Assembly: GCF_005796105.1 (NCBI RefSeq)
Contig: NZ_VAUO01000004.1
Location: 186,001 to 250,000, forward strand
Length of the DNA stretch: 64,000 bases
Direction of reading: 5' to 3'
Origin: Pseudomonas mosselii
Lineage (GTDB): Bacteria > Pseudomonadota > Gammaproteobacteria > Pseudomonadales > Pseudomonadaceae
The position numbers were made by a program, and so were the translations under genes. Below, in pieces: positions 25,645-35,630 of the stretch; position 1 is the stretch's first letter; every line of letters starts with the position of its first letter. The notes under the pieces were generated by a model. It saw only the letters and a program-made list of their open reading frames with translations, ran no database searches and was not told the DNA's origin.

Positions 25645-26988
25645 ATGTCGAGCACGCCCACTTCCCGTACCGCGCCTGCACCGTTCGCGCTGGACGCTGC
25701 GCCCACGCAACGCCTGCCCACCCGACGCCGCTGGTTCATGCTCGCCCTGCTGCTGGTGGCGACCATCATCAACTACGTCGACCGGGTCAACATCTCCATC
25801 GCCGCACCGTTCATGGCCAAGGATCTCGGCCTGGACAAGGTGCAGATGGGCCTGATTTTCTCCGCCTTCGCCTGGACCTACGCCCTGGCCCTGGTCCCCG
25901 CTGGCTTCATCGCCGACCGCTTCGGCTCGCGCCTGACCTACGGCGTGTCGCTGATCAGCTGGTCGGCGGTTACCGTGGCCCAAGGCCTGGCCACAGGCTT
26001 CGCCTCGCTGTTCGGCCTGCGCCTGGCGGTCGGCGCCATGGAGGCCCCTGCCTTCCCGGCCAACAGCCGCGCGGTCACGGTATGGTTCCCAGCCCGCGAA
26101 CGCGGCATGGCCAGCAGCGTGTACGTGTGCGGCCAGTATCTGGGGACCGCACTGTTCACCGGCGCCCTGCTGTGGCTGGCGACCACCTACGACTGGCGAC
26201 ACGTGTTCTACAGCACCGGTATCGTTGGCATCCTGTTCGGCGTGGTGTGGCTGTTCCTGTACCGCGACCCGCTCACTTGCAAGAAGGTCAGTAAAGAAGA
26301 GCTGGCCTACATCGAACAGGGCGGCGGCCTGGTCAAGAGCAGCCAGCAGCGCACCCGCTTCGACTGGCGCCAAGTGGCCGAGCTGTTCCGCTACCGCCAG
26401 GTCTGGGCGATCTGCCTGGGCAAGTTCGCCAGCACCTCGGCGCTGTACTTTTTCCTCACCTGGTTCCCCACCTACCTGATCGAAGAGCGCCAGCTCACCC
26501 TGATCAAGGTCGGGATCTTCGCGGTGCTGCCGTTCATTGGCGCGACGGTGGGCATCCTGCTCGCAGGCATCGTCTCGGACCTGCTGATCCGCAAGGGTTA
26601 CTCGCTGTCGTTCGCGCGCAAGCTACCGCTGGTGGTGGGCTCGATGCTGGGCATGTCGATCGTGCTGGTGAACTTCACCGACTCCAACGTGTTGTGCATC
26701 GCCGTGCTCACCCTGGCCTTCTTCGCCCAGGGCATCGCCTCTTCGTCGTGGGCCGCGGTCTCGGAGGTCGCGCCCAAGGAACTGATCGGACTCACCGGCG
26801 GCATCACCAGCCTGGCAGCCAACATTGGCGGGATCGTCACGCCAATCGTGATCGGTGCCATCGTGCATGCCAGCGGCTCGTTCGCCATGGCGTTCTGGTT
26901 CATCGGCGGCGTGGCGCTGATGGGCACGCTGTCGTACTCGCTGCTGCTGGGCAAGTTGTATCGGATCGAGTTGAAGACCGCTGCATGA
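25645..26988 (+). CDS. MFS transporter, anion:cation symporter (ACS) family
   Basis: A 447-residue permease with 12 predicted helices. The first helix region (IINYVDRVNISIAAPFM) and the loop 2-3 motif GFIADRFGSRLTYG are typical of ACS-family carriers for sugar acids such as galactonate or glucarate, and some aromatic acids. It is the first gene of the operon under the divergent AraC regulator, so it probably imports the compound degraded by the three enzymes that follow. Confidence 0.9.
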   Translation: MSSTPTSRTAPAPFALDAAPTQRLPTRRRWFMLALLLVATIINYVDRVNISIAAPFMAKDLGLDKVQMGLIFSAFAWTYALALVPAGFIADRFGSRLTYGVSLISWSAVTVAQGLATGFASLFGLRLAVGAMEAPAFPANSRAVTVWFPARERGMASSVYVCGQYLGTALFTGALLWLATTYDWRHVFYSTGIVGILFGVVWLFLYRDPLTCKKVSKEELAYIEQGGGLVKSSQQRTRFDWRQVAELFRYRQVWAICLGKFASTSALYFFLTWFPTYLIEERQLTLIKVGIFAVLPFIGATVGILLAGIVSDLLIRKGYSLSFARKLPLVVGSMLGMSIVLVNFTDSNVLCIAVLTLAFFAQGIASSSWAAVSEVAPKELIGLTGGITSLAANIGGIVTPIVIGAIVHASGSFAMAFWFIGGVALMGTLSYSLLLGKLYRIELKTAA

Positions 26989-27127
26989 CAGTGCAGCTGT
27001 GGCCCATTCGCTGTGGGCCAGCACTGCCATTACAGAACCCGGATTTATCCAAACGCCCCCCGCTTTCGTCCAACTTCCTGCGGCCAGCGCTGATTACGCT
27101 GGCCACTCGCAACCAGAGGATCCCCCC

Positions 27128-27820
27128 ATGACGTACCTGTTCAGCCCTCCGGCCATCGTCAGCCTGCCGATCCAAGGCAGCGACAAGCGCTTTCCCGTCG
27201 GCCGGGTATTCTGCCTGGGCCGCAACTACCCCTGGCCAAACGCCAGCGACCCGGCGCCGAGCGAGCCGGTGTTCTTCATGAAGCCCGCCTGCAACGTGGT
27301 CGAAGCCTCAGGCGAGCTGCCTTACGCCCCGGCCACCGAGGAGTTCTGCCACGAGATCGAACTGGTGGTGGCCATTGGCACCGGAGGCGCCAACCTCGAC
27401 GCCGCCAACGCCCTGGAGCACGTGTTCGGCTATGCCGCAGGCCTGGACCTGACCCGCCGCGACCGTCAACGCCAAGCCAAGCAGCACGGCCTGCCATGGG
27501 AGGGCGCCAAGGTGTTCGAGGCCGCCGCACCGATGACCGCCATCACCCAGGCCGCCTGGCCGCTGGACGCCGAGCTATGGCTCAAGGTCAACGGCCAGGA
27601 GCGCCAGCGCGCACACCTGTCGCAGCAGACCTGGCCACTGGCCGAAGTGATCGCCCGCCTCTCGCACCTGCTACCGCTACGTCCGGGCGACCTGATCATG
27701 ACCGGCAGCCCGCCCGGCGTCGCGCCGCTGGAGCCCGGCGATGTGATCCATGCCGGTATCGACGGCATCGCTGAACTGACCCTGCGGGTAGGCCCGCGCC
27801 CTACTTCCCAAGCCGCCTGA
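27128..27820 (+). CDS. fumarylacetoacetate hydrolase family protein
   Basis: A 230-residue FAH-fold enzyme of about the size of fumarylpyruvate or maleylpyruvate hydrolases. Motifs: FCLGRNY, metal ligands in [14 protein letters not shown], and [13 protein letters not shown]...[13 protein letters not shown], and [19 protein letters not shown]. These metal enzymes hydrolyse or decarboxylate acylpyruvates and 2-keto-3-deoxy acids. In this operon it may act on an acylpyruvate or 2,4-diketo sugar acid. The substrate is uncertain. Confidence 0.88.
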   Translation: MTYLFSPPAIVSLPIQGSDKRFPVGRVFCLGRNYPWPNASDPAPSEPVFFMKPACNVVEASGELPYAPATEEFCHEIELVVAIGTGGANLDAANALEHVFGYAAGLDLTRRDRQRQAKQHGLPWEGAKVFEAAAPMTAITQAAWPLDAELWLKVNGQERQRAHLSQQTWPLAEVIARLSHLLPLRPGDLIMTGSPPGVAPLEPGDVIHAGIDGIAELTLRVGPRPTSQAA

Positions 27821-27834
27821 AGCTGGAGTCGAAC

Positions 27835-28599
27835 ATGTCGCAAGCACACAACAAGAAAGTTGCACTGGTGACCGGCGCCGGCAGCGGCATCGGCCGCGCA
27901 GTGGCACTGGCCCTGCTCGAGGACGGTTTCAGCCTGGTGCTGGCAGGCCGTCGCGCAGAGCCGTTGCAGGCCCTGGCCGAGCAAGCCCGTGCCGCAGGCC
28001 GCGAGGCTATGGCGGTGCCCACCGACGTACGTGACGAACACAGCGTAGCCGCGCTATTCGCGGCCATCGAGCAGGTGCACGGGCGCCTGGACCTGATCTT
28101 CAACAACGCCGGCATCAACGCCCCCGCAGTGCCCATCGACGAGCTGGCGCTGGAGAACTGGCGCAACGTGGTCGCTACCAACATCGACGGTGTGTTCCTG
28201 TGTGCCCGTGCCGCCTTTGGCCTGATGCGTCGCCAGCAACCACAAGGAGGGCGAATCATCAACAACGGTTCGATCTCGGCGCACACACCGCGCCCGTTCA
28301 CCGGCCCGTACACCGCCAGCAAGCACGCGGTACTCGGCCTGACCAAGGCCCTGGCGCTGGATGGTCGCCCCTACAACATCGTCTGCAGCCAGGTGGATAT
28401 CGGCAACGCCCTGACCGAGCTGTCCGAGCGCATGACCCGTGGTGTGCGCCAGGCCAACGGCGATATCGCCCCCGAGCCGATGCTCGACGTGCGCCACGTG
28501 GCCGACGCGGTGCGCTACATCGCGGCGCTGCCGCTGGATGCCAACGTCCTCAACATGACCGTGATGGCCAGCAACATGCCGTTCGTTGGGCGTGGCTGA
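27835..28599 (+). CDS. short-chain dehydrogenase/reductase
   Basis: A 254-residue classical SDR. The cofactor motif TGAGSGIG is near residue 15, NNAG is present, and the catalytic Ser and YTASK (Tyr-x3-Lys) follow. The Gly-rich N-terminus with an Arg-Arg (GRRAEPLQ) suggests NADP preference. The gene lies 14 bases after the FAH-family gene and likely oxidises or reduces a hydroxy/keto group of the pathway intermediate. Confidence 0.9.
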   Translation: MSQAHNKKVALVTGAGSGIGRAVALALLEDGFSLVLAGRRAEPLQALAEQARAAGREAMAVPTDVRDEHSVAALFAAIEQVHGRLDLIFNNAGINAPAVPIDELALENWRNVVATNIDGVFLCARAAFGLMRRQQPQGGRIINNGSISAHTPRPFTGPYTASKHAVLGLTKALALDGRPYNIVCSQVDIGNALTELSERMTRGVRQANGDIAPEPMLDVRHVADAVRYIAALPLDANVLNMTVMASNMPFVGRG

Positions 28600-28648
28600 G
28601 CCCCGCCCCGCTTGCACCTTGCCCCCATCGATTGCACCGGAGTACCCC

Positions 28649-29599
28649 ATGAAGCCCGAAATCCTGCAACTGAGCCCGATCCTCATCCCGCAAATCCGCG
28701 AGCGCCTGGAAAGCCTGTTCAGCGTGCACCGCTATTACGAGCAAGCCGACAAAGAGGCCTACCTCGATGCCCACGGCGCCAGCATCCGTGGCGTCATCAC
28801 CGGCGGCCATACCGGCATCAGCCAGGCGCTGATGGCTCGCCTGCCCAGGCTCGAAGTGGTCGCGGTGAACGGTGTGGGCACCGATGCGGTTGACCTGGCC
28901 TATGCCCGCGACCGAGGCATCCAAGTCACCGCCACCCTCGGTGCACTGACCGAAGACGTGGCCGACCTGGCCATCGGTTTGCTGATCAGCGTCTGCCGTG
29001 GTATCTGCACCGGCGACCGCTTCGTGCGCGCCGGCCACTGGGCAACCAGCCCCACCCCGCTGGCACCACTGCCGCTGGCACGCCAGGTGTCGGGCATGCG
29101 CGTGGGTATCGTCGGCATGGGCCGGGTTGGCCGCGCGGTGGCCCAGAGAGCCGCCGCCTTCGGCTGCCCGATCGCCTACACCGACTTGCAGGCGCAGGAC
29201 GTGCCCTACACCTTCGAAGCGGACCTTGCGCAACTGGCCCGCAACAGCGACGCACTCATACTCGCCGCAGCAGCCGACAAGGGTGAGGCGTTGATCACCC
29301 GTGACGTCCTCAAAGCACTCGGCAGCGAGGGTTACCTGATCAACATCGCCCGCGGCAAACTGGTCGACGAGCCGGCGCTGCTCGCTGCTCTACAAGCCGG
29401 TGAAATCGCCGGCGCCGCGCTGGATGTATTCGCCGACGAGCCGCGCGCCCCCGAGGCGTTGTTCGAACGCGAAGACGTGGTGCTGCAACCGCACCGTGCC
29501 AGCGCCACCGTGCAGACCCGCACGCGCATGGGCGAAATGGTCGTAGCAAGCCTGGTGGACGTGTTCGCCGGGCGCACGCCGCAAGGGCTGGTGCTGTGA
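28649..29599 (+). CDS. D-isomer 2-hydroxyacid dehydrogenase
   Basis: A 316-residue NAD(P)-dependent enzyme of the glyoxylate/hydroxypyruvate reductase group. The Rossmann motif is GIVGMGRVGRAVAQ; catalytic Arg in INIARGKLVDE, Glu in the following helix region, and His in LQPHRASAT. The start is chosen at MKPEILQ after the SDR stop. As the last gene of the operon it may recycle a 2-keto acid or glyoxylate formed by the FAH-family enzyme. Confidence 0.9.
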   Translation: MKPEILQLSPILIPQIRERLESLFSVHRYYEQADKEAYLDAHGASIRGVITGGHTGISQALMARLPRLEVVAVNGVGTDAVDLAYARDRGIQVTATLGALTEDVADLAIGLLISVCRGICTGDRFVRAGHWATSPTPLAPLPLARQVSGMRVGIVGMGRVGRAVAQRAAAFGCPIAYTDLQAQDVPYTFEADLAQLARNSDALILAAAADKGEALITRDVLKALGSEGYLINIARGKLVDEPALLAALQAGEIAGAALDVFADEPRAPEALFEREDVVLQPHRASATVQTRTRMGEMVVASLVDVFAGRTPQGLVL

Positions 29600-29718
29600 C
29601 CTAGGCAAAATGCCAGCACGGGCGATTCGGCCAAACCTGTCACAGCCGCATCGCCTGGCGCTTGCAGCCTGCGCATCGAAGCTTTAGCGTGTGCCGCTTC
29701 GACGCAAGGAGCAGCGCC

Positions 29719-30144
29719 ATGGCCGCCTACCTTACCCAGGACCTGACCCTGGAACTGGGCGATGAAACGCCCGAAGACACCAGCATGAACATGCTCGCCT
29801 TCCGCGAGCGTGGCACCAGCCTGGTGATCGCCCGCAGCCCGCTGCCGCTGGGGCAGACACTGCAAGACTTCTATCAGCAGCAACTGACCCAGTTGCGCGA
29901 ACGCCTCGGCGCCACCATCAGCGAGCCGCAAGCAGCAATCGCTGGCGTTGCCCGAGACATCCAAGGGCTGGAAACCAGCTTGCACTTCAAGCGCGGCGAG
30001 GTGCTGTCGTATCAGCGCCAACTGGTCTACGTCCTAAACGGGCAAAACCGCTTCGTGGCCCTCAGCTACACCAAGCAGACGCCCCTGCAAGCGGCCGACC
30101 TCGCCCACTGGGAAGCCATCAAGGCCGGCCTGCGACTGAACTAA
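29719..30144 (+). CDS. EagR-like type VI effector chaperone (DcrB/DUF1795)
   Basis: A 141-residue DcrB-related protein. In this family, EagR chaperones bind the N-terminal membrane helices of prePAAR effectors and are encoded immediately upstream of them. Here it ends 21 bases before a prePAAR-Rhs toxin gene, which fits exactly. The start is preceded by AAGGAGC. The fold cannot be proven from sequence alone, but context plus length make the role convincing. Confidence 0.85.
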   Translation: MAAYLTQDLTLELGDETPEDTSMNMLAFRERGTSLVIARSPLPLGQTLQDFYQQQLTQLRERLGATISEPQAAIAGVARDIQGLETSLHFKRGEVLSYQRQLVYVLNGQNRFVALSYTKQTPLQAADLAHWEAIKAGLRLN

Positions 30145-30165
30145 CCCCGATATCCGAGACGGCTC

Positions 30166-33100
30166 ATGGACGATAGCCTGCACGCCGCCCGCCTGGGCGA
30201 CCTGATCCTGCACCCACCGCTGATGGCCGAACTGGTCAGCACCCTGACCGAAGCGGTGGTGTATGCCGCCGCCACTGCGGCAGTCGCGGCAGCCATCGGC
30301 GGTGCCGTGGTGGCCGTGGTCGGCACCGGGGGCGCCGCGACGGTGCTGACGCCGCTGATTGCCGGCGCACTGGTGGGCGCCGCCGCCATGCTGCCCGGTG
30401 GCGAAGACAAGAGCATTGGCGAGCAGATCTCGGACTTCAGCAACTGGGTCGGCAATTCGATGTTCCCGCCGGAGCCTTACGGAGCCATCGAGACAGGCTC
30501 GGTCAACACCCATATCAACGGCCTGCCCGCCGCACGCGCAGCCGGCATCGTCACAGGCGCCAGCGCGCCGGAGGTCCCCGCCGAAGCGCCCTCGATCCTG
30601 GAGAACATCGGCAGCTACGCGATGCTGGGCGCATCGATGATGTTGCCGATCATCGGCCTGGCACAAGAGATCAACAGCATCTTCAACCCACCGGTGACTA
30701 CCCCGGCAGACCCCGGCACCCAGCCCGCCGAACTGGACACGGTCAAGTGCAGCAAGCACCCAACGCCCAACTTCGTCGCGCAGGGTTCGGACAAGGTGTT
30801 CATCAACGGCCACCCAGCAGCGCGGGTCGGCGACAAGAGCACCTGCGACGGGCCGATCGGCATGACCTTCTCGCCCAACGTGCGCATTGGTGGCGGTACG
30901 GTGACCGTGCGCGACATCCATGACGGTAAGAGCGCGGCGGCGAAAATCATCGGGATCGTGGCAGGGATGCTGCTGTCGCGGCGTATCAAGAGCCGTTCAC
31001 GCCCACGTAACGCGCCCAGGCCCAAGACCCGCATTCCGCCGTGCAAAGGGCATCCTGTGCTGGTGGCCACCGGCAGCAAATTGCTCAACGGTTCTGAAGA
31101 TCTGGATTTCAGCCTGCCCGGCCTGATTCCGCTCGACTGGCCGCGCCGTTACGACAGTACTGATGAGCGCACCGACGGCCTGCTGGGGATGGGCTGGAGC
31201 CTGCCCTATGAAACACGCATCGAACGGATAGCCCACCCAGAGGGCGGCAAGCTGTGGATTCTTGTCGACGAAGATGGCTGCCGCATCGAACTGGGCCGCA
31301 TCGAGCCTGGAAACGCGCTGATCAGTACGTTGGATGGCGTGGCCATCTTCCACCAGGACCACGGCATCACCGTAGTCGAGGACATCTACAGCGGACAGTA
31401 CCAAGTCTTCAAGACCGATCCGCTCGACGAAAACCGCTCGCGACTGGTGCAGTTGGGCGATCGCAACCTGAACCGCGTCGAGCTGCTGTACGACGACCAA
31501 GGGCGATTGCATTACCTGGTGGACACCTTTGGCCGCACGGCCGTGCGGCTCGACCACGATAGCCTGCACACCCAGCGTGTCCAGGCGGTATGGCGACTGG
31601 ACCTGCGTCCGGGCGACAGGTTCGAGGTCGCCAGCCAGCAATTGCTGGTCAGCTATGGCTACACCGGCGACGGGCAGCTTGCCCAGGTACACGATGCAAG
31701 CGGACAGTGCGTGCGTCGGTTCACTTACACCGAAGCGGGATACATGGCCAGCCAGGCCCTGGCCAACGGTGCGGTTCACCACTACGAGTGGGCCCGTTTC
31801 AGCGTACCGCCTGACGGTATCGCCTCAGGTCTGTCGCTGCCGAATGATTTCCCCCCCTTGCTCGAAGAGCAGCCAATGCACCAGTGGCGCGTGATCCGCC
31901 ACACCAGCGAGAGCGGCGAGCGCTACGACTTCGAATACGACCTGGCCCTGGGGCTGACCCACATCAGCGACAGCCTGGGCCGGAGAGAGTCATTCCAGTG
32001 GGACCTGCACTACACGTTGTACCGATACGTCGATGCCTTGGGCAATGAGTGGCAGGAAACCTTCCAGCAGGGGCAATTGATCGCCAGCATCGAGCCCGAC
32101 GGCAGCCAATGGTCTTACACCTATGACGCTATCGGCCGCCTGATCGGTAGCAAAGACCCACTTGGACGCCTCGAAAGCATCCACTACGGCGAACACTGGG
32201 CGCTCCCCCTGAGTATCAGCTCGCCTGATGGCGCAACCTGGCGCATGCGCTACGACAGCCACGGCAACGTCCTCTGCGAAACCGATCCGCTGGGGGCGAA
32301 CACCCAGTACCGCTACGACTCGCGTGGACAATTGCTGGCCATCACCGATGCCCACGGTCACGAACGCCAACTGAAGTGGAATGACCGCGGCCAACTGCTC
32401 AGCTACCAAGACTGCTCAGGCAACACCACGCACTACCGCTACACCGAGCGTGGCGAACTGGCCGAGGCGATCAATCCACGCGGCGAGCGCACGCGCCACC
32501 GCTACGATGTACGGGGCTACCTGATCGAAAGCCAGAGGCCAGACGGACGCAGCGATCACTTCGAAGTCAATGCCGGTGGGCAGTTGATTCGTCACCGCGA
32601 CCCCGCCGAGCGCATCACCCAATGGAACTTCGACGCCAGTGGGCGCCTGCGCCAGCGTATCGACCCGATGGGCCAGACTATCGATCTGCACTACGACGCT
32701 TATGGTCGCCTGCTGGAACTGAGCAACGAAAACAACGAGTGCTATCGCTTTGAGTGGGATGCGCTGGACCGCGCGATAAGCCAGCAGAACCTCGATGGCA
32801 GCGGCCACACCTATGACTACGACGCGCGCGGTACGATCACCCGCGTTGTGCTGCATCCCGCCCCGGGACAAGCGCACGATACCGCAGCACAGATTCATCA
32901 GCTTGAGCATGACGCCGTAGGCCGCTTGCTACGCAAGCACACCGCAGACGGCACCACCGAGTTCTGCTACGACAACGCCGACAACCTTCTCGCGGTGACC
33001 TTTACCGACACCTCGGGCAATGCCCAGCAACTGTCGTATAGCTACGACCTGAACGCACGCCTGCTGAGTGAAACCAGCGCTGCCGGAAAGCTGGCGTATG

Positions 33101-34782
33101 CCTACGATGAGCTGGGTAACCTGCAGCGTATGACCTTGCCCGACCAGCGTCAGGTCAACCTGCTTCGCTACGGCAGCGGCCATCTGCACCAGATCAACCT
33201 TGATGGGCGAGTCATCTGCGACTTCGAGCGCGACAGCTTGCACGAGGAGGTGCTGCGAACCCAGGGCCGACTGCAAACCCGTACCCGCTATGACCGCTGC
33301 GGTCGCCTGAGCCAGAAGGCCATTCATTACAGCGACGCCTCGAACGCCAGCTTGGCGTTGCTGCAAAAAGACTATCGCTACGACGCTGGCGACAATCTAC
33401 TGAACGAAACCCACACCCAAACCCTGCGCCCCGGCAGCCAGCACCCGGCTGTGCTCGAACAGGTGCTCGGACGCTTCCATCAGGCAGGGCGCGGCAATAG
33501 CAGTCATCAAGACGTGGTGACGTACGACTATGGAGCAACGCCGCGCGTGCATGCCGTGACACGCATGTCGCCGCAACGAAACGCGCCGATCGTCGAGCTT
33601 TATGGGTATGACCGTGCCGGCAACCTGCTCGAAGGCTACCAGCCCAAGGGCCACGCGCGGCACAACCAGGTCACCGTCCACCAGAACAACCGCTACCGCT
33701 ACGACGGCTTTGGGCGACTGGCCGAAAAGCGCAGCGCCAACGGCCTGCTGCAACGCTTCGAGTACGACGCCGAGCACCGTCTGGTACGCGTGCTGCAACA
33801 GCGCGGCAGCCTGCATGAGCGGGTCGAATTCAGCTATGACCCGCTCGGGCGACGTATCAGCAAATGCTTGTATCGCAATGGCCATCCTCAGCCCGTCAGT
33901 CGCACGCAGTTCCTCTGGCAGGGCCTGCGATTACTGCAGGAAGTCCAGGACGGCAAACCAAGCCTGTATGTCTACGCCGAGCCAGAACGCCACGAGCCAC
34001 TGGCGCGAATCGACGGCATGCCCGGACAAGAAGTGCTGCACTTCTTCCACACCAACCTCGCCGGCCTGCCGGAGCAGTTAACCGACGAGAACGGCGACAC
34101 TGTCTGGCACAGTGACTACCTGCTATGGGGCAAGAGCCGCGAGGAGTGGCACTGCCCTGGGCAGAACCGTCAACAGAACCTGCGCATGCAGGGACAGTAC
34201 CTTGACCGCGAGACGGGCCTGCACTACAACACGTTCCGGTATTACGACCCCGATATCGGTCGGTTTACCCAACCGGACCCGCTGGGCCTGGAAGGCAGCC
34301 TCAACCTCTACGCCTACGCCCCCAATCCACTGTCATGGATCGACCCGCTGGGCCTGTCGGAGTGTTCGCTGCTCGACCGTATCATCCACGACGCCAACAA
34401 AGTAGCATCGCCAGGTGGCCAGATCACCGCGCGGCAAGCACAGATCCTGCGCGGCAACCTGCCCGTGGTGCAGCGCCGCAACGCGACGCAGAACCGCGTG
34501 GTGCGCAAGGAATTCGTAAAAACCGAAAAAGCGCTGATCAAACAGTGGGAAACCAATACCAACCGGTCTTGGCCGGACGGCGCCACGGCGCACCATGTCA
34601 TCCCGCTGGAAAGCGGCGGCGCCAACAAGTGGTGGAACCTGATGCCGACTCACGGCACCCTACCCAACCACTCGTTACCCGGCATCCCTGGCCCGCATGC
34701 CGCCGGCGGGGTGCTCCGGACCACCATTCAGCAGGGCCGCAAGGCGTTGCCCCCTAAAACCATTACCGACTTGAGGCTCTAG
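30166..34782 (+). CDS. prePAAR-PAAR-Rhs polymorphic toxin (type VI effector)
   Basis: A 1538-residue effector. Residues 7-16 carry the prePAAR motif AARxxDxxxH ([10 protein letters not shown]). Hydrophobic regions at about 27-70 and 148-170 are chaperone-bound membrane segments. The PAAR domain is near 190-250 ([19 protein letters not shown]); a similar half-motif [13 protein letters not shown] occurs at about 112. The Rhs shell with many YD repeats runs from about 290 to 1398 and ends with the double DPLGL motifs typical of autoproteolytic cleavage. The last ~140 residues are the toxin, with a HNH-like segment [18 protein letters not shown]. No VgrG or other T6SS gene is near. Confidence 0.93.
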   Translation: MDDSLHAARLGDLILHPPLMAELVSTLTEAVVYAAATAAVAAAIGGAVVAVVGTGGAATVLTPLIAGALVGAAAMLPGGEDKSIGEQISDFSNWVGNSMFPPEPYGAIETGSVNTHINGLPAARAAGIVTGASAPEVPAEAPSILENIGSYAMLGASMMLPIIGLAQEINSIFNPPVTTPADPGTQPAELDTVKCSKHPTPNFVAQGSDKVFINGHPAARVGDKSTCDGPIGMTFSPNVRIGGGTVTVRDIHDGKSAAAKIIGIVAGMLLSRRIKSRSRPRNAPRPKTRIPPCKGHPVLVATGSKLLNGSEDLDFSLPGLIPLDWPRRYDSTDERTDGLLGMGWSLPYETRIERIAHPEGGKLWILVDEDGCRIELGRIEPGNALISTLDGVAIFHQDHGITVVEDIYSGQYQVFKTDPLDENRSRLVQLGDRNLNRVELLYDDQGRLHYLVDTFGRTAVRLDHDSLHTQRVQAVWRLDLRPGDRFEVASQQLLVSYGYTGDGQLAQVHDASGQCVRRFTYTEAGYMASQALANGAVHHYEWARFSVPPDGIASGLSLPNDFPPLLEEQPMHQWRVIRHTSESGERYDFEYDLALGLTHISDSLGRRESFQWDLHYTLYRYVDALGNEWQETFQQGQLIASIEPDGSQWSYTYDAIGRLIGSKDPLGRLESIHYGEHWALPLSISSPDGATWRMRYDSHGNVLCETDPLGANTQYRYDSRGQLLAITDAHGHERQLKWNDRGQLLSYQDCSGNTTHYRYTERGELAEAINPRGERTRHRYDVRGYLIESQRPDGRSDHFEVNAGGQLIRHRDPAERITQWNFDASGRLRQRIDPMGQTIDLHYDAYGRLLELSNENNECYRFEWDALDRAISQQNLDGSGHTYDYDARGTITRVVLHPAPGQAHDTAAQIHQLEHDAVGRLLRKHTADGTTEFCYDNADNLLAVTFTDTSGNAQQLSYSYDLNARLLSETSAAGKLAYAYDELGNLQRMTLPDQRQVNLLRYGSGHLHQINLDGRVICDFERDSLHEEVLRTQGRLQTRTRYDRCGRLSQKAIHYSDASNASLALLQKDYRYDAGDNLLNETHTQTLRPGSQHPAVLEQVLGRFHQAGRGNSSHQDVVTYDYGATPRVHAVTRMSPQRNAPIVELYGYDRAGNLLEGYQPKGHARHNQVTVHQNNRYRYDGFGRLAEKRSANGLLQRFEYDAEHRLVRVLQQRGSLHERVEFSYDPLGRRISKCLYRNGHPQPVSRTQFLWQGLRLLQEVQDGKPSLYVYAEPERHEPLARIDGMPGQEVLHFFHTNLAGLPEQLTDENGDTVWHSDYLLWGKSREEWHCPGQNRQQNLRMQGQYLDRETGLHYNTFRYYDPDIGRFTQPDPLGLEGSLNLYAYAPNPLSWIDPLGLSECSLLDRIIHDANKVASPGGQITARQAQILRGNLPVVQRRNATQNRVVRKEFVKTEKALIKQWETNTNRSWPDGATAHHVIPLESGGANKWWNLMPTHGTLPNHSLPGIPGPHAAGGVLRTTIQQGRKALPPKTITDLRL

Positions 34783-34783
34783 C

Positions 34784-35263
34784 ATGATCGACCTGGAAAA
34801 AACCCTTGCACAGATCGAGCAGGCAAGCTTCTTCAGCAAACTGGGCAACCCGGATATCAACGATCCTGGGCTGATTTTCATCGCCTCGGTCGAAGCAGTC
34901 TTCATCTCGCCCTGCGACCAAGACTTTCAGGGGTTGTATCAGGCGAGTAACTGGCTGCCCACTTCACTCGGCGAGGACGATCCGTGGTATCCGCGCCAGG
35001 ACACGCCAAAAGCACTCAGCGAACAACGCATGGCGCTGAACAAGGCGGTGATGGCCGCCACGCGCAAAGTCGACAAGGCGCCGTTCATCTGCCGCCCCCA
35101 CGACTTCAGCGAAGCGGCGCGAGGCGGCGCCGCTTACGCGTTTCGCCAGTACGCCACCGAACAGTATTTCAACCTGGGTGAGCACTGGCGCCAGGTCATC
35201 GAACTGTACCTGGCCGGGCACTGGCCAGTCGGTCATGCGCCCGGCAAGCTGATCGTCATCTAG
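34784..35263 (+). CDS. putative immunity protein for the Rhs toxin
   Basis: A 159-residue soluble protein of no recognised family, starting one base after the Rhs stop, with TTGAGG as ribosome binding site inside the end of the toxin gene. The lack of a signal peptide fits neutralisation of a cytoplasmic nuclease. Assignment as immunity rests on position. The gene overlaps the convergent nirD by 8 bases. Confidence 0.78.
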   Translation: MIDLEKTLAQIEQASFFSKLGNPDINDPGLIFIASVEAVFISPCDQDFQGLYQASNWLPTSLGEDDPWYPRQDTPKALSEQRMALNKAVMAATRKVDKAPFICRPHDFSEAARGGAAYAFRQYATEQYFNLGEHWRQVIELYLAGHWPVGHAPGKLIVI

Positions 35264-35630
35264 ACCACGCCCCGGAACCGATCTCCACGCGCCCCTCACT
35301 GATGCGTACCGCCCATACTGGCAAGGCCTGCTGCGCATCCTCCAGGCAACGCCCGCTGTGCAGGCAAAAGTGCTGCTTGTACAACGGCGCTGCGACGACC
35401 GGCTCGCCTTGCAGGTTACCCACCAGACCGCGCCCGATGACATTCGCGCCCGAACGCGGATCGCGGTTGCCCACCGCGTACAGCTCGGGCCCCTGCCCCG
35501 GAAGATAGAACAACGCCACCTGCTGCCCGTCATGCCACACCACCACGCCAGAATCGGCCACCAGGTCGCTGACCTGACACACGGTTTGCCAGGCAGTTTG
35601 TTTCACTACACGCGCATTGGACTGGTTCAT
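35256..35630 (-). CDS. nirD: assimilatory nitrite reductase small subunit
   Basis: A 124-residue NirD with a Rieske-type fold; the paired Cys-His cluster ligands are not in the standard CxH/CxxH arrangement, as in NirD generally. It partners NirB to reduce nitrite to ammonium. Its ATG overlaps the nirB stop, with GAGGAGG seven bases upstream; a GTG one codon earlier is possible. Last gene of the nirBD unit. Confidence 0.93.
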   Translation of the reverse strand: MNQSNARVVKQTAWQTVCQVSDLVADSGVVVWHDGQQVALFYLPGQGPELYAVGNRDPRSGANVIGRGLVGNLQGEPVVAAPLYKQHFCLHSGRCLEDAQQALPVWAVRISEGRVEIGSGAWSR

